DNA of 44,363 nt, from positions 188,001 to 232,363 of the forward strand of contig CAJNDS010000095.1 of assembly GCA_905221605.1 (NCBI GenBank), read 5' to 3'. Of the stretch, positions 10,501 through 20,830 are shown one piece after another. Each line of letters starts with the position of its first letter. Within the stretch, counting starts at the first letter, position 1. The DNA comes from Symbiodinium natans. Taxonomy: Eukaryota; Sar; Dinophyceae; Suessiales; Symbiodiniaceae. Below the pieces are notes generated by a model that was not told the origin of the DNA, did no database searches, and saw only the letters and a program-made list of their open reading frames with translations. A program made the position numbers and the translations under genes.

Positions 10501-13500
10501 AAACAGTGGCCGGGACCCAGGCGGGAGATCCATGCGAGGCCAAGAGCATGCTTTTTGCGATGAAAACCACATTTCGGGAGCCCCAAAGCGCGATGTTGAC
10601 CCACAACGAGTGACACGCCTGCATGCCTGGGCGCTGCACGGCCGCAGCAATCTGGACTTTCGAACCCCGCAGTGGCATCGGCACAGTGTTTGGGGAAGAA
10701 TCAAGAAATACAAGCAAGTTGTTATAGAACAAGAGCGCTATGTATAATAGAAGAAAACAAGTCAGCCTACAGCACATTTCCTGTCTTTTGGAGGTCAAGA
10801 GACTCCACGAGGTGGTGCTCGAGAAGAGCCTCGAGAGTTCGATGACCGCTACAATGGCTATGAACCTCGCAGAAGCTACGATGCTCCGAGTCGCTACGAT
10901 CCTCACGATCGTAGTCGTTCTGACGCACATTATGACCGTTACGATGCACCTCGTGCCGACCGTGCCGACTATGGACCTCGCGGTGGACGGGACGAGCTTC
11001 GCCGGCAGCTGAGCCCATGACCTTGTCATAGCTTGTAAGATCTTGTAGGTTTAGCTTTGCAAAGTTACTAACGGCAGGGACCAAAGGTTGCAGAAGCTGC
11101 TGGAATCAGATCTCGAAGGTGCTTGGCAACAATCTTGAACAGAGTGCGGATAACGCATGATGACTCAGAGAGAGTATAGTACATAAGTAATTGGGCAAAA
11201 GACCCCATCGAACGCTGATTTACGCACCAGTTTGTAATGAGCTTAATCTCATGTGGCTTGGGGACGCTCGCAAGCTCACCATTATAACCTTTCCCGCACA
11301 CATATTGAATTCTTGTTTGCACGGGATGCTTTTTTGTTAGGGTGTGTCACAAGCTCATGTACTTTGCTCTGCACGCCGGAGGCTGTTTGGGACGGCTTGC
11401 ACAGGCTTAAGGGTGACTTGCCAGTGGCACTTGCGCTCCCCCCTCCTGTGGATAGGGTGGCCTTCGCGAGGGTTTCGCTACGGCGAGGCCCTCGCTAGAT
11501 TTTTCCCGCCAGATGTAGATCGAACAGCGGTTCCCAGTCTAAATGGAGAAAATTTGATGCTGTTTCTAAAACGGAGTTGTTCTTTTCTCAAAACATGCAA
11601 GAGTTCATATCCTATGTATGTATACATATATATATATATATATTCAAATATCGGAATCGAAGCAAGTTAGGTTTCCAATCTAAGTTCCGAGGGAAAGGAG
11701 GAAAGGTTTCCGATTAAATTGCAGAGAAAATCTCGTGATTTTCTTCTTCAAGTGCAGAAAAGCTGTTGTAATTCGTAGAATGTTTGCAGTTACCGCCGTA
11801 CTGCCAAGAAGGCAACCACAGATGCAAGAAACAATCCGGTAAACAATCTCGAGTGAAACAGTCAGTGCTCAGCCTTGTTGCAACTTAGTCGCGTGAAAGG
11901 CCTCGCAGGCGACACTGCCGTAGGTGTGAAGGCAATGCCAAAGTTTCTTAAATCACAAAGCATGAGCGAGCATGTCTAAGACGTATGCCATCAGCAGGTC
12001 GGATTCCACATGGACAAGATGCCAGTTTTTTCACGTGTTGCCCTAACCAGCACAACCATGTAGCTATGCAGCATGTAAGCAGACAACATATCGAGGTCAG
12101 GCTGCCCTTGCAGAGAATAGTCTCGCCGTGAAGTCAGCGACGAGTCAGCGATGCTTCCCGATGTCCCCTCCATTCGTCTTTATTTTCAAGTCAGAGTTCC
12201 GTAACTGCATGGCTTGGATCTTTTTTGGGGTAGTCATGGGTAGTCCACAGACTCGGTGACCAAGGTCACGACCGCGGATTCGCACGAGATGATCGAAGCG
12301 GTTATGATAGAGCCGATAGAGACTTCAGAGGTGACAGAGGTCCCGACAGAGGTCCCGACAGAGGCTACGATAGACATCTTGACCGGCCGGACAGACATGA
12401 GCGTTTGCGAGATCGTGATGAGTACGATCGGCGCGAGAGAATAGACAGAGGATATGATCATCGACCTCCAGAGCGTGACTGGAACGATCGAGATCGGGGA
12501 AACTACGGCCGTGGTGGCCCGGAAGGCTTTGATAGAGGCGAGCGATTCGACCGGTTCGAGCGCTTTGGCAGTCCAGGACGAGGCTTCGCGAGGGAGCGGC
12601 CCGAGCGTCATGGAGGCGCGATGGGAATACATACGTCGAATTACGTTGAATCATGGCACAGTACAACATAGTACAACCTCTTGTCATCTCTAGCCGCTCC
12701 ATTGCTGAAATGCAAGGCTATGAGAATGATAGGCCAGGTGGACGAGACGGCAGCAAAGGAGGTCAAGGCCAGGCAAATTTCTCGGTACTATGGCGCAAGT
12801 GCCACCCAGATTGATAGCTGAAATTGCTGACAGGCCTTGTGACATTGTGCCATCTGAAGCCGCCTCTCACTGGACAAGCTTAGGGCGAGCGTCTGAACTT
12901 ATCCCAGAAGATTGCAGGCAGCGCGCCAGGGGCGAAGATCTATGTTGGGAATTTGCCCACCGACATCAACAAGCAGGCCGTTCTCAAGCACTTTTTCTTC
13001 ACAGCTATTGTCCTGGCCTTCTACACAACACGCAACAGCATGCAGCTTAGCGGCTTAGCGATTCATGCGTTTGTGATAAACACAAGTGTTTCGTCAACGC
13101 AGAGCTCTTTCGCCAGCCAAGTCATACGAAGTTGTTGATGGGATACGTGGTGATGTGCAGGCCTTGTCGCAAGTGTTCGGCACATATGGGCCCGGCACCG
13201 ACAACATCCAGAGCTACGTGAGCATATTCCAGTGCAGTCATTCTGTTCCAAATGCATCCACAAGTTCTGCAATGGTGACGTTGGTACCGAGGCGGGTTGA
13301 GGACGTCCACATCATGGTTGGCAGGTGCGAGAAGCTGCTGCGCAAAGTGTTGATGGCCCTCCGGCCGCTCCCATATTTCGTATTCGAACCTCGCAGGTCG
13401 AAAAGCGGCCAAGCATCAGCTTTCATCAGGTACTACAGCCCGAAGGAGGCTGAAGCGACCTGCGCTGATTCTGGCTCTATATATCATCACATGTCATTAC

Positions 13501-13812
13501 CACGTTAATCACGTTACGTTTGGAAGTCCATTCTCTTTGGCAGAGGCCAATGATGCGATTCTCGCCATGGCCCAGGGGTGCGCAGTCCGTTGCACAAGTC
13601 ATGGCCCGGTCGTGATTCGCCCTGCATTCAGGCTTGCGTGTACCTTCACTGCAGGTACGAGATCCGTCCAGGTGATGGGCACATAGTTGTCCGTCTTGCA
13701 GACGGCGAGGTGCCATACTTGTAGCAGCATGAACAGAACAACTTGTTTGCGTTTCGAGCTTCAGGGCCCAAAGGGCAATGGAAGAGGCGGCGACAGATCG
13801 CGGCCGTACTAG
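5436..13812 (+). CDS. RNA-binding protein with two RRM domains and a DR/RGG-rich linker (16 exons, 423 aa)
   Basis: Exons: 5436-5483, 5571-5597, 5662-5724, 9424-9477, 9539-9598, 9645-9720, 10794-11007, 12251-12615, 12717-12767, 12918-12976, 13161-13189, 13292-13324, 13397-13454, 13546-13577, 13655-13709, 13765-13812. They sum to 1272 nt, exactly 424 codons with TAG. RRM1 (about residues 5-98) has RNP2 KLFVAKLP and RNP1-like RCGFVIYE, and ends [13 protein letters not shown]2 (about 325-405) has RNP2 KIYVGNLP and RNP1-like GQASAFIRY, and ends HIVVRLAD. The linker (about 110-320) is dense in DR, RY and RG dipeptides; the tail is [10 protein letters not shown]. This layout fits an mRNA-processing or splicing factor or an RNP-granule protein that binds single-stranded RNA. 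An AG directly before the ATG (5431-5432) could accept trans-spliced leader. Donors are 8 GC, 6 GT and 1 GA. No specific orthologue is claimed. Confidence 0.9.
5852..5970. repeat. (GA)n microsatellite, interrupted
   Basis: Runs of GA broken by GGGGGG and CGGAG, inside intron 3 of the RRM gene. The opposite strand gives apparent Ser/Leu-rich ORFs that are repeat artefacts. Confidence 0.9.
5973..5988 (+). other. Relic-like match to the 3' end of the dinoflagellate spliced leader
   Basis: ACCATTTTGGCCCAAG matches 14 of the last 16 nt of the conserved dinoflagellate spliced leader (differences: A for G at the first position and C for T in GGCTC). It lies in intron 3 of the RRM gene just after a GA microsatellite. 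Relic leader sequences are known to mark re-integrated cDNA copies of dinoflagellate mRNAs. I see no clear retrogene downstream, so only a fragment may remain. Confidence 0.5.
7236..7584. repeat. (CAGA)n tetranucleotide microsatellite tract
   Basis: About 350 bp of CAGA with GGCA and GAGA variants, preceded by a short (AAGC)n at 7213-7230. It lies in intron 3 of the RRM gene. Open frames run through it on both strands because a 4-bp unit without stops reads openly in every frame; none should be annotated as protein. Confidence 0.95.
7866..7965. repeat. Two-copy imperfect tandem duplication (about 45-bp unit, 53-bp spacing)
   Basis: GAAGTGCTCCAAGACTGCTT... at 7866-7912 recurs as GAAGTGCTCAAAAACGCTT... 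at 7920-7965, both continuing CGCTCGxCCAxxTGTTGC. Intronic; function unknown. Confidence 0.6.
8811..8870. repeat. Imperfect (CTCA)n microsatellite
   Basis: CTCA/CTCG tetramers inside intron 3 of the RRM gene. The rest of 8871-9423 is A/G-rich intron sequence with scattered AAGAA and CAGACA runs and no supported gene. Confidence 0.8.
10055..10102. repeat. Short tandem repeat of about 11 bp (GCATGCCCAGA-like, about 4-5 copies)
   Basis: Repeated AGCATGCC(C/A)AG units in the 1073-bp intron (9721-10793) of the RRM gene. Nothing else is supported in that intron. Confidence 0.7.
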
Positions 13813-14080
13813 GCAAGATCTCATGTCAGAGCTTTGGACCAACACCTAGGATCTGAATGGAGAGGCTCTAGGGCCAGGAACAGAATGGCTGCCAAAACAT
13901 TGATCATCAGTAAAGCATCAGTGTCACCGGGAAAATATCAAATATACCTGTCAAGTTTTTTCAGGTGTAACGCACTGCAGTGCCCGGCTGTGACAAGCCA
14001 TAATTTGCAACGTCATATTGTCAAAAAGTCGTAGAAAGTCTGGGCGCAACTGGACCCCGCTTCGCCATCCCCCTGCACAT

Positions 14081-14385
14081 GGCCCTGCTTTAGGAAATGT
14101 TTCCAAGGGGGGGCGCTGCGTCAGTTACCGATGGTTTCGTGGAAACATTTTGGCGGTCGGAAATGTTACCAGGAGACCCTCCCCGCATTGTAACATTTTA
14201 GCTTGTGTGTCTTGCCTACACAAAGACCTACACATACATCCTTTAGTTCTCTGTCTCTTTCATGTCTTTTGTATGTTACATGGATTGTGGGGTAGGTTTG
14301 CATGTTTTTCCCAAATGCCCGGCGAGAGACCTGGAAATGTTACCAGTTTCTTTTCGGGGTCCCCCCCCCCTTTAAGGCAAGGGCC
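14081..14385. mobile_element. MITE-like element with short inverted ends and a flanking duplication
   Basis: The left end GGCCCTGCTTTA (14081-14092) is an imperfect inverted match of the right end TTTAAGGCAAGGGCC (14371-14385). Outside these lie near-identical direct repeats, ATCCCCCTGCACAT (14067-14080) and ATCCCTGCACAT (14386-14397), which look like a target-site duplication with a 2-C difference. Inside are several copies or inversions of GGAAATGTTxCC (14093, about 14141, about 14160, about 14332). There is no coding potential, so it would be non-autonomous. Confidence 0.5.
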
Positions 14386-14429
14386 ATCCCTGCACATAGC
14401 TTTTGACTTGTAAAAGTTTTGTCGATTGC

Positions 14430-14860
14430 TTTCTTCAGCGTTCAGGCTGCGGTGCTTAGGAGGGCCTGTTGCTGCTTTCTTGACGCAGCGTCGGTGCGCA
14501 GCTTGAAGATCTTTTGCAAGCAGCTGCGCTGCAGGCTAGTCTCACCACTGAGAGCGACATTTTCTTTGGCGCGCAGTCCGATCAAGCGTGCTGCTGATCA
14601 GTCTCCGCATCAAGAGTACATGACGAGATTTCACGCCCCAGATGTTGACGCAACTAGAAAGAATGGGAGATGGAGCATTAACAAGTGTGATATGGTGAGT
14701 AGTAGTTACAGGTTAGGTGACTGTAATGCTTATCATCTTGTGGTAGACATGGTTTGCTGTTGTGCTAACCTGCTTGACAAAAAGTGCCCAATCCTGATGG
14801 ATTTGCGTTCAAGCCGAGTACGATGGACTTCGTCTGTGTGCAGTCGAGTCTTCTGACCGC
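14430..14860 (+). other. Open frame downstream of the RRM gene, coding status unclear
   Basis: One + frame is open from 14419 to 14853, with a possible acceptor at 14438. It contains LRRACCCFLDAASVRSL and DQSPHQEYMTRFHAPDVDATR. Third-position GC is about 55%, no better than chance here. No neighbouring exon joins it and no family is recognised. The remainder of 13813-14430 and 14860-15100 shows nothing else supportable. Confidence 0.2.
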
Positions 14861-15099
14861 ACTGAGGCATCTCGCCGTCTGAGTCATTGAGCTCTGTGAT
14901 GGTGCTTGGCGCCTGGTCTATTGCTGGAGTTCGCGAGACGGGTCCTGCCCGGAGTCAGGTCATCCTGGTGTCGGTCGGAGCCCTCAAAGCCACCAGGACT
15001 TTGGTTTTTGCTGTACCTTTCACAAGGATTCGAGGTTGGCCTCTTCGGAGATCCACGAGGGCAGCAGTCCTCTTGGTCAATCTTGATTATGTATTGTAT

Positions 15100-15720
15100 T
15101 GGTCGTGTATTTAGCATATACGAAGTTAGTAACATGGCCCCTATCTTCGATAGATATTAAGTTTCTGATGATAAGTTGAATCAGGGTCTAATGTTTTCGA
15201 TTCTCCCCACTTCAATAGTTCTTAGCGTAATCTACGAACATACACAACTTGAGGTCAAATATGTGAAGTCGCTTTGTATAGCTTCGTCAAAACGTCAAGT
15301 TGCATTCAGCTCAAAGGCACTTAGGCACTAAGTCCATTATCTGTGTGCGAATTTGTGGTCTCTAACTTAAACATTATTCTCATCGGTCAGCCCTTTTAAA
15401 CAGTACTTGGAATTGCTCTAATCTCCCCAACTTAAGAGTGTAAGCAGCTTAGGTCATTTTACTTACATACTTGGCTTAGCCTACTAACCGGTTTCCAATA
15501 GCAAAAGTCTCTAACTTAAATGGCAGTTGCATTGACCTTCAAATTTTCCAAGTTGTGCGTGTAGGAAGCTTCTCGGAGATCAGATACATAAATTAAATTG
15601 CTGAACTATTCCGTGAACCGGCCGACAAGTTTTATATCATAAAAAGCGCAGTAGCAAATGCCAGATCGCAAATGCCAGATCAAGTACGTATTTAAATTGC
15701 GTCTTAAGTGCGCAACCGTA
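15100..15720. other. AT-rich non-coding block
   Basis: Noticeably richer in A/T than the rest of the window, with no long open frame on either strand. It has loosely repeated motifs such as TCTAACTTAAA (two copies, near 15361 and 15511) and CTCCCCAxCTT. It separates the RRM gene from the calpain-like exons and has the look of intergenic sequence. Confidence 0.5.
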
Positions 15721-15965
15721 ATGGGTTGAAGCAGGAACTCAGACGCACCGTTTTGAGGGATTTTCGTCTCGAATGGCTGTTCCAGTAGCTGTGTGTTTGA
15801 CAAACTCGTCCCGCACGTCCGCTCACAGTACACCGCTTCCTTTCTTCGCACGACTCATCACTACAAAAACAGAAGCCAATAAGCCAGAACCGTACCAACT
15901 CACAACATGTCCGCAACACGAAATACATCATTACGGCCGTTGTCGTTTTCATGTTGGTGCGGCAG

Positions 15966-16080
15966 CCCCCCCCCCCCCCCACCACCCCTCCATGTGCACG
16001 CCACCCAAAAACCACCCCACCCCATCCCCACCCCCCCCACCCCCACCCGTCTGAGTTCAAGGCCCCCCACCCCCAAACCC
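15966..16080. repeat. C-rich low-complexity tract
   Basis: Long C runs interrupted by A and AC, producing Pro-rich (+) and Gly/Trp-rich (-) pseudo-frames. No gene is supported in 15720-16700. Confidence 0.85.
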
Positions 16081-16592
16081 TGGGCGATTCCCCCAAGTGC
16101 CAAGGTCTTGAGTTCAAGATCTTGAGCCCAGAGTTCGTTCCGACACCACATTAAACCCACCTCGGCTTCAACCAAGGCTTCGGCAGGCTCGAAGCCCAGC
16201 ACCCTGAGCACAAAAGAAGGTCCGTTGGTCTGGGGAGCTTTCAACACTTGGTTCGAAGTTTGCTGCTCGCCCGTGCCGATGCGAAGCGTGTGAAACACAC
16301 ACGTGTGACATCCGTCCTTGGGAACCCTCCCCCCCCCCGCGTCCGGCAACAAAAACCGCTCTGAATACCCAAAAAACCCAGGAAAGTCGAGCCGCGGAGG
16401 TGGCTACTGTTCAGCTCGAAGCCTTACGCGAAGCCTAATGGCTTAAGCCCAACTTCCGGGCTTTAACGCCGCCATTCAGCCCTCACCCCCCCACCCCCTC
16501 CCAAAGTCGGCACGTCGCCAGCGTTTCGCTCCAAAGTTGTCCCGTCGCTCCTGCCAACACGAAGTGCGTGCAAAGCACGCACGTGTGTCTAG

Positions 16593-16610
16593 TATATATA
16601 TATATATATA
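16593..16610. repeat. (TA)9 microsatellite
   Basis: A pure TA run. A similar AT run lies at 11626-11642 inside an intron of the RRM gene. Confidence 0.9.
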
Positions 16611-16714
16611 ATCGTGGTTCGCGGTTCGCCGGTCCCCCTCACTTCCCGCCTTTCCGCATGGTATCCCCCGTCTCACCCATACCCAGTCTTAAACATCTTA
16701 AACCACAAAGCTGA

Positions 16715-16812
16715 AACTCTTTATTCCAAACCCTAAACTCTAAACCCTAAAACGTTAAACCCGAAACGCTGATCGTTAAATGCTCAACATTAAACCCTAA
16801 ACCAAAACTCCA
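16715..16812. repeat. Degenerate telomere-type repeats (CCCTAAA)
   Basis: Three exact CCCTAAA heptamers (two near 16733-16752, one near 16796) sit among variants such as AAACCCGAAA and AAACTCTAAA over about 100 bp. CCCTAAA is the complement of the TTTAGGG telomere repeat reported for dinoflagellates. It is an interstitial, decayed array, with mid-contig genes on both sides. Confidence 0.55.
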
Positions 16813-17474
16813 AACCTCACACCACACCACGGGGGAGATACCATGGAAGGGGGGGAAGGGGGGATCTGCATCTTGAGCATGCTCACGCTCCAAGACACGC
16901 CAAAGCATTCCAGCAATTCCGCTTTGGGACGTCTGTGTTGCAGGAGACCCTTCGGAATCCGGAGCCGCTGTGCCGCAAGAGAGCTTGTTGCCGGAAGTAG
17001 TGAAAAAAGTTGCCTCACACTGAACTGCAATCTGAAAAACTGCTGAAAAAGCGGCTAGCACCGATTGCTTAGCCCACATTCACCAGACAAGCAAGTGTTA
17101 TTGGTAACGCCTCACGAGACCGCTAAAGCGGAGCCATGCATTTCAGAGCAAAGCCGTGTGCACTGAACGGTAGCCTACACGTGGAGCATGTACTTTACGG
17201 CGAGAGGTCTGTGCCACTGCATGTGCCTCGCCTTAGTTTTGCTTTTTACTGCTGTGAGGTGATCACGCCGGGTGTGCTTGGAAGCTTTTATCTGCAGGGC
17301 GCGCGCTGCAATGTAAACATATCCCATGGTGATCGTCTTGAGCCGCGCTCCAAAGGCGCTTTAGCAATGATGCGAAGCGTGGGCAAAGATCCCAACGAGC
17401 CAGTGCCTTTCAATAAATCGTGTTTCTCGTTTCCTTTCTGCCTGGAATGTCTTATTTCAACAATGACGACGGAG

Positions 17475-17710
17475 GCTGATAGTTCATCGTGACGCTGAAG
17501 CTGGGATTTACGGTGTCAGGTTTTACAAGGCGGGGTTTTTGCAGGAGGAAGTGTTCAGAGCACATGAGAGCACATGAGAGCCAGGATGGGAGGTGGATAT
17601 ACGAGATTCTCGATGACCTTCTTCCAGTGCCTGAGCCAGAGCCTTTGGGCTCCAGAAAATTCTCAATGCAGCGCAAGTTCAAAGACAGCATTCCGGATGC
17701 CGCAGCCTAG
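17475..17710 (+). CDS. Calpain-like cysteine protease core, two recognisable exons (partial)
   Basis: Exon 17475-17529 joins in phase to exon 17585 onward through a 55-bp GC-AG intron. The joined peptide runs LIVHRDAEAGIYGVRFYK then DGRWIYEILDDLLPV. The GIYGVRFYKDGxW...ILDD-LPV signature is the conserved strand region of the calpain (peptidase C2) core between the catalytic Cys and His. The frame continues as a Pro/Glu-rich stretch to TAG at 17710, or splices out before that. I could not find the upstream GDCW catalytic-Cys exon or the downstream His and Asn (NPWG) motifs within the window. It is therefore a fragment, a non-catalytic relative, or a gene whose other exons I missed. A 118-codon frame at 17136-17492 overlaps its start, but in another frame. 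Confidence 0.55.
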
Positions 17711-18951
17711 GCAGGGAAGAGCGCTGAGCAGCTCTTGTGGCGGACAGGCATTGGAAGCATACTCGTGAAGCATCTTTCACATCTCACATAATCAGGTAAC
17801 AAGTGTTGCAAGCTGCTCACGTAGGAATGGCCGGCTCTGATCGAGAAAGCGTGCGGCCTCGCATGGAGACTGTTTGGGGCATCTTTTGATGCCTTGTGAG
17901 TGCCTTGATGGTAGGTACGCAAAAATGCATGGATGTTACGAAGCGGCTGTTGCTGGAGCGGAAGAGGACGCCATGGAGGACCGGGAATTGAGCGCAAACG
18001 GATTTTTGAAGAAAGCGAGGGTTGAAGACGTGAATGGAGTTGAATGCAACTGAACTGGGTCGGTGTTCTCAGACCTTCACGCGGTGAAGCTTCAGAGGGT
18101 TTGGGACACCCGAGCTTGTTCCTATTTGTTCATGCATGTTCTGGGACCGTGCGAGTATGAAATGGTGGAGTATGCATGAGTATGCATGAGTATGCACGTA
18201 GTACTGTAGTGGCGATGAAGTGCGCTTCCATTCGCTTCCATGCAGGCATGTTTTTTTCAGCGCTGCCCTGATTGGCCACATTGTGAGTTAGGACCTTCTG
18301 GGAGTTGGTGCTGGCCGCTTTGCTGTGAGCGACTTCCCCATCTGGGTGCGGCTTCCGAGTTGCCATCGATGTTGCCATCGATGTTGCCATCGATGTTGCC
18401 ATCGAAGCTTTGTTTCAGCTTCGTTTCTTTTTTGAAGTCGAGTTTTTTTTGTGACTTTGCCAGGCGGAGCTGTGGCAGCATCTGAGGAGCAAGCCCGAAC
18501 CTTGAGCTCACTGTGCCACTTCAGCTGCAAGGCTCGGCTACCGAGGCGCAAAAGAGGCTTTGTCTTGGCGGCCATTCGAAGGATTGGGGCTGTGCTTGAA
18601 CTGGTGCCGCAATGCGTTGCTGCAGCAGGTCGCACGTAGCGACAGTATCAATAGAGAGCATGTGCGGCACATCAGGCGGGAAGCAGCAGGGGAGGCGCTC
18701 TGTGAAGTCCCTTGTCACTTGTCACGTGCCTGTGTGCAGTACGAGGGGTCTATGTCTTGGCAGGATAGATTCCGTCATGCCATGTTTTGGGTTCAGAGTT
18801 TTTGCAGTGTGTTCCAGTTCAGTGACAAAGCATTGTGCTTTGGAATGCTTTAGTGGTCAGCCCTCATCCCTAGACCTCCTAGCTTGCATGTAGCAGTCTA
18901 CGATCTGTAGTAACATGCCAGGGCAGGAGCATATTCCATGGCGAATGTGCG

Positions 18952-20473
18952 ATGGCGCTACCGGTGCAAACATCTCGTAAACGCACGCCCGGGGGGGCAA
19001 AGGCAGTGAGGCCTTTGACCCCTGCTGAGGCGTTGAAATTGAAAGGCTTCGAAGGCGGAGAAGGCACTGGCGATGGCGTACGGCGGTTGCTGCGCACTCC
19101 TCGAGTCTTCCACCGATCACAGGACATTCGCCACACCAAGCGAAACGAACTCCGGGCAAACCTACTTCCGTGCATCCTGCAAACGAACGATGGCACTGTT
19201 CCAGAGGGAGCTTGTTCAGCGTCAGATGCTGTGGAGGAACATTCTGAGAAGTACAAGCATTACAAGGGTATTTTGAGTGGAAGAAGTGAAGGTGAAAATG
19301 CCACTCAAGTGTTTGGAGAGAAGGATTCCTTTCCGCCCGCTGGATGGGATCCTTCGTGGCAAGCTGTTCAGGCTTGTCAGGGATTGCGCGATTTAGTTCA
19401 GGAAAGATCACAGCGGTACCGAAGGCCAGTGGAGGAAATGGTAAATGTCAGCAGTGACCTGCCCTTCCTGCACGAGGCACGGGTTGGAAAGATTTGGAGA
19501 GTCCAGTACCATCACCCAATGTGCACAAACCCGCCTTAGGGCCTTGGACCCTGGAGGATGCGGCTGTCGACTTGGAAGAACTGACCAACTCCCTGACAAT
19601 CGAGTTTCAGAACCTGGAGAACTCGTGGAGAGGCACAAAACAGGCATTCACAAGTCTCCAGGTCGCTTCCCGCGTACCTTTACTGGTCAAGGACCCTGGT
19701 TCCACCAATGGCACGGTACTGGAGACGCAGTCGCTCCCGAATGACGTGCACACTCTCCGATTGGACCTCAACCCTGGAGAAGTCCGACACATCGCTTGCA
19801 ACATGAAAAGCCGACACTTCAAAGGCACCGCGCTGGAGCAGCGGCTGGTGGCCGTGGTGAACCCGGAGAAAGGAACACTGGCGGCGCTGGTGCGGGCGCT
19901 GAAGCAACGGGAAAACGAGGCCCGCGGTCTGGCACAGGTCCTCCAGGGCCTCCTCCGTGAGGCGCCCCCCCCCCCCCCCTCCCCCGAGAGCTTGGGACAC
20001 TTCAACTCTCCTTGTGTCGGTTTTTTTTTTTACAGTTGCATTCTCTCTCTCTCTCATTCTCCTTCTCTCTCTCTCTTTCGCTCTCTCCCTCTCCCTCTCT
20101 CTCTCTCTCTCTCCGTGTCTGTCGAGAGTCTCCATAGGATGTTCGAGTTTGCTGCCTATGCGGGCTCTGTGCCCCTGAGGTGAGCGGGCCGTTGCCGGCT
20201 CTGGAGCCTGGGCTGCGGCTGCAACGAGGCGATGCTGCAAAGGAGGAGCGGCTTCAGTCGATGCTCGGGGATTCGCGGCGGACGCTCCAACGGCTTCTCT
20301 CTGTGGCCGACAAGCTGGCTCCGGTGGCAGTGGCCCAAGAAGGGCGCAGCAGATCAGCATGCGCCTTTCCTGTCATTCCGCGTTCTGGACTTGAGATGTT
20401 CAATCTTCGTGATGTTGTCAGGCTCAGCCGCTGGTCGCTTCTCTGGCGCACGCTATTGACCGCATGGCATTGA
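18952..20473 (+). CDS. Coiled-coil protein, first block (about 3 exons)
   Basis: Frame 1 opens with ATG at 18952 and stays open to about 19440. Frame 3 is then coding from about 19500 to 19961, and a third exon runs 20180-20473 (TGA). The frame change near 19420-19500 needs a short intron; GTAAATG at 19441 is one candidate donor. A GC donor at 19962 joins in phase to 20180 across C, T and CT tracts. The protein starts MALPVQTSRKRTP, is mixed polar, then helical (VDLEELTNSLTIEFQNLENSW, LAALVRALKQRENEARGLAQ, KEERLQSMLGDSRRTLQRLL). Within it, LLVKDPGSTNGTVL resembles the GSTNGT signature of FHA domains, but the rest of an FHA fold is not evident. The last exon may instead splice on to 20747. Confidence 0.5.
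20041..20113. repeat. (CT)n microsatellite in an intron
   Basis: CT-rich run that follows poly-C (19966-19980) and poly-T (20022-20032) stretches. It may serve as the polypyrimidine tract for the acceptor at 20178-20179. Confidence 0.85.
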
Positions 20474-20746
20474 TTTGCGTAAGGGAGGCCGGCGACTAGC
20501 TTTGAATAGGCCTGAAAAAACCCTGAAATGAAACCTCAAGGGTTGCAGCGGCAGTTGTGGCCTTTTCGTGACGTTATGAGGGCAAACTGGACCGAAGGGT
20601 TCGACTGCGATCCAGAACCCGAAGGTTCAGGAGACCAGGATTCAGGAAACCTTCCGCGATTGAGGAAACGGCGGGTCTAGGCGATTCAGGAATCTCGGAA
20701 AGCCCCGGATGGCACACGCGCGAAAGAGTTCGTAGCCTTTGCCCAG

Positions 20747-20830
20747 GCGTGCCCTAAAGTGCTCAACCGGGTCTTGGCGAGGGACGGCTCGGGTTTGCCA
20801 GCCCGTTCGCGCTTGTCGCATTTCTTGCAG
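20747..20830 (+). CDS. Probable exon of a helical protein
   Basis: It follows TTTGCCCAG and reads ACPKVLNRVLARDGSG then LPARSRLSHFLQ. About 79% of third positions are G or C, among the highest in the window. It could join the coiled-coil block before it (donor choices near 20327-20339, phase 0) and the exon at 21227 after it, but the joins are not unique. Confidence 0.4.

Noticed and set aside
14460-14520. ACCCFLDAASV as a degenerate calpain GDCWFLAALSV motif
   Set aside because: Only Cys, Phe, Leu, Ala, Ser and Val align; Gly, Asp and Trp are missing, and the exon is 3 kb from the core with no linking exon.
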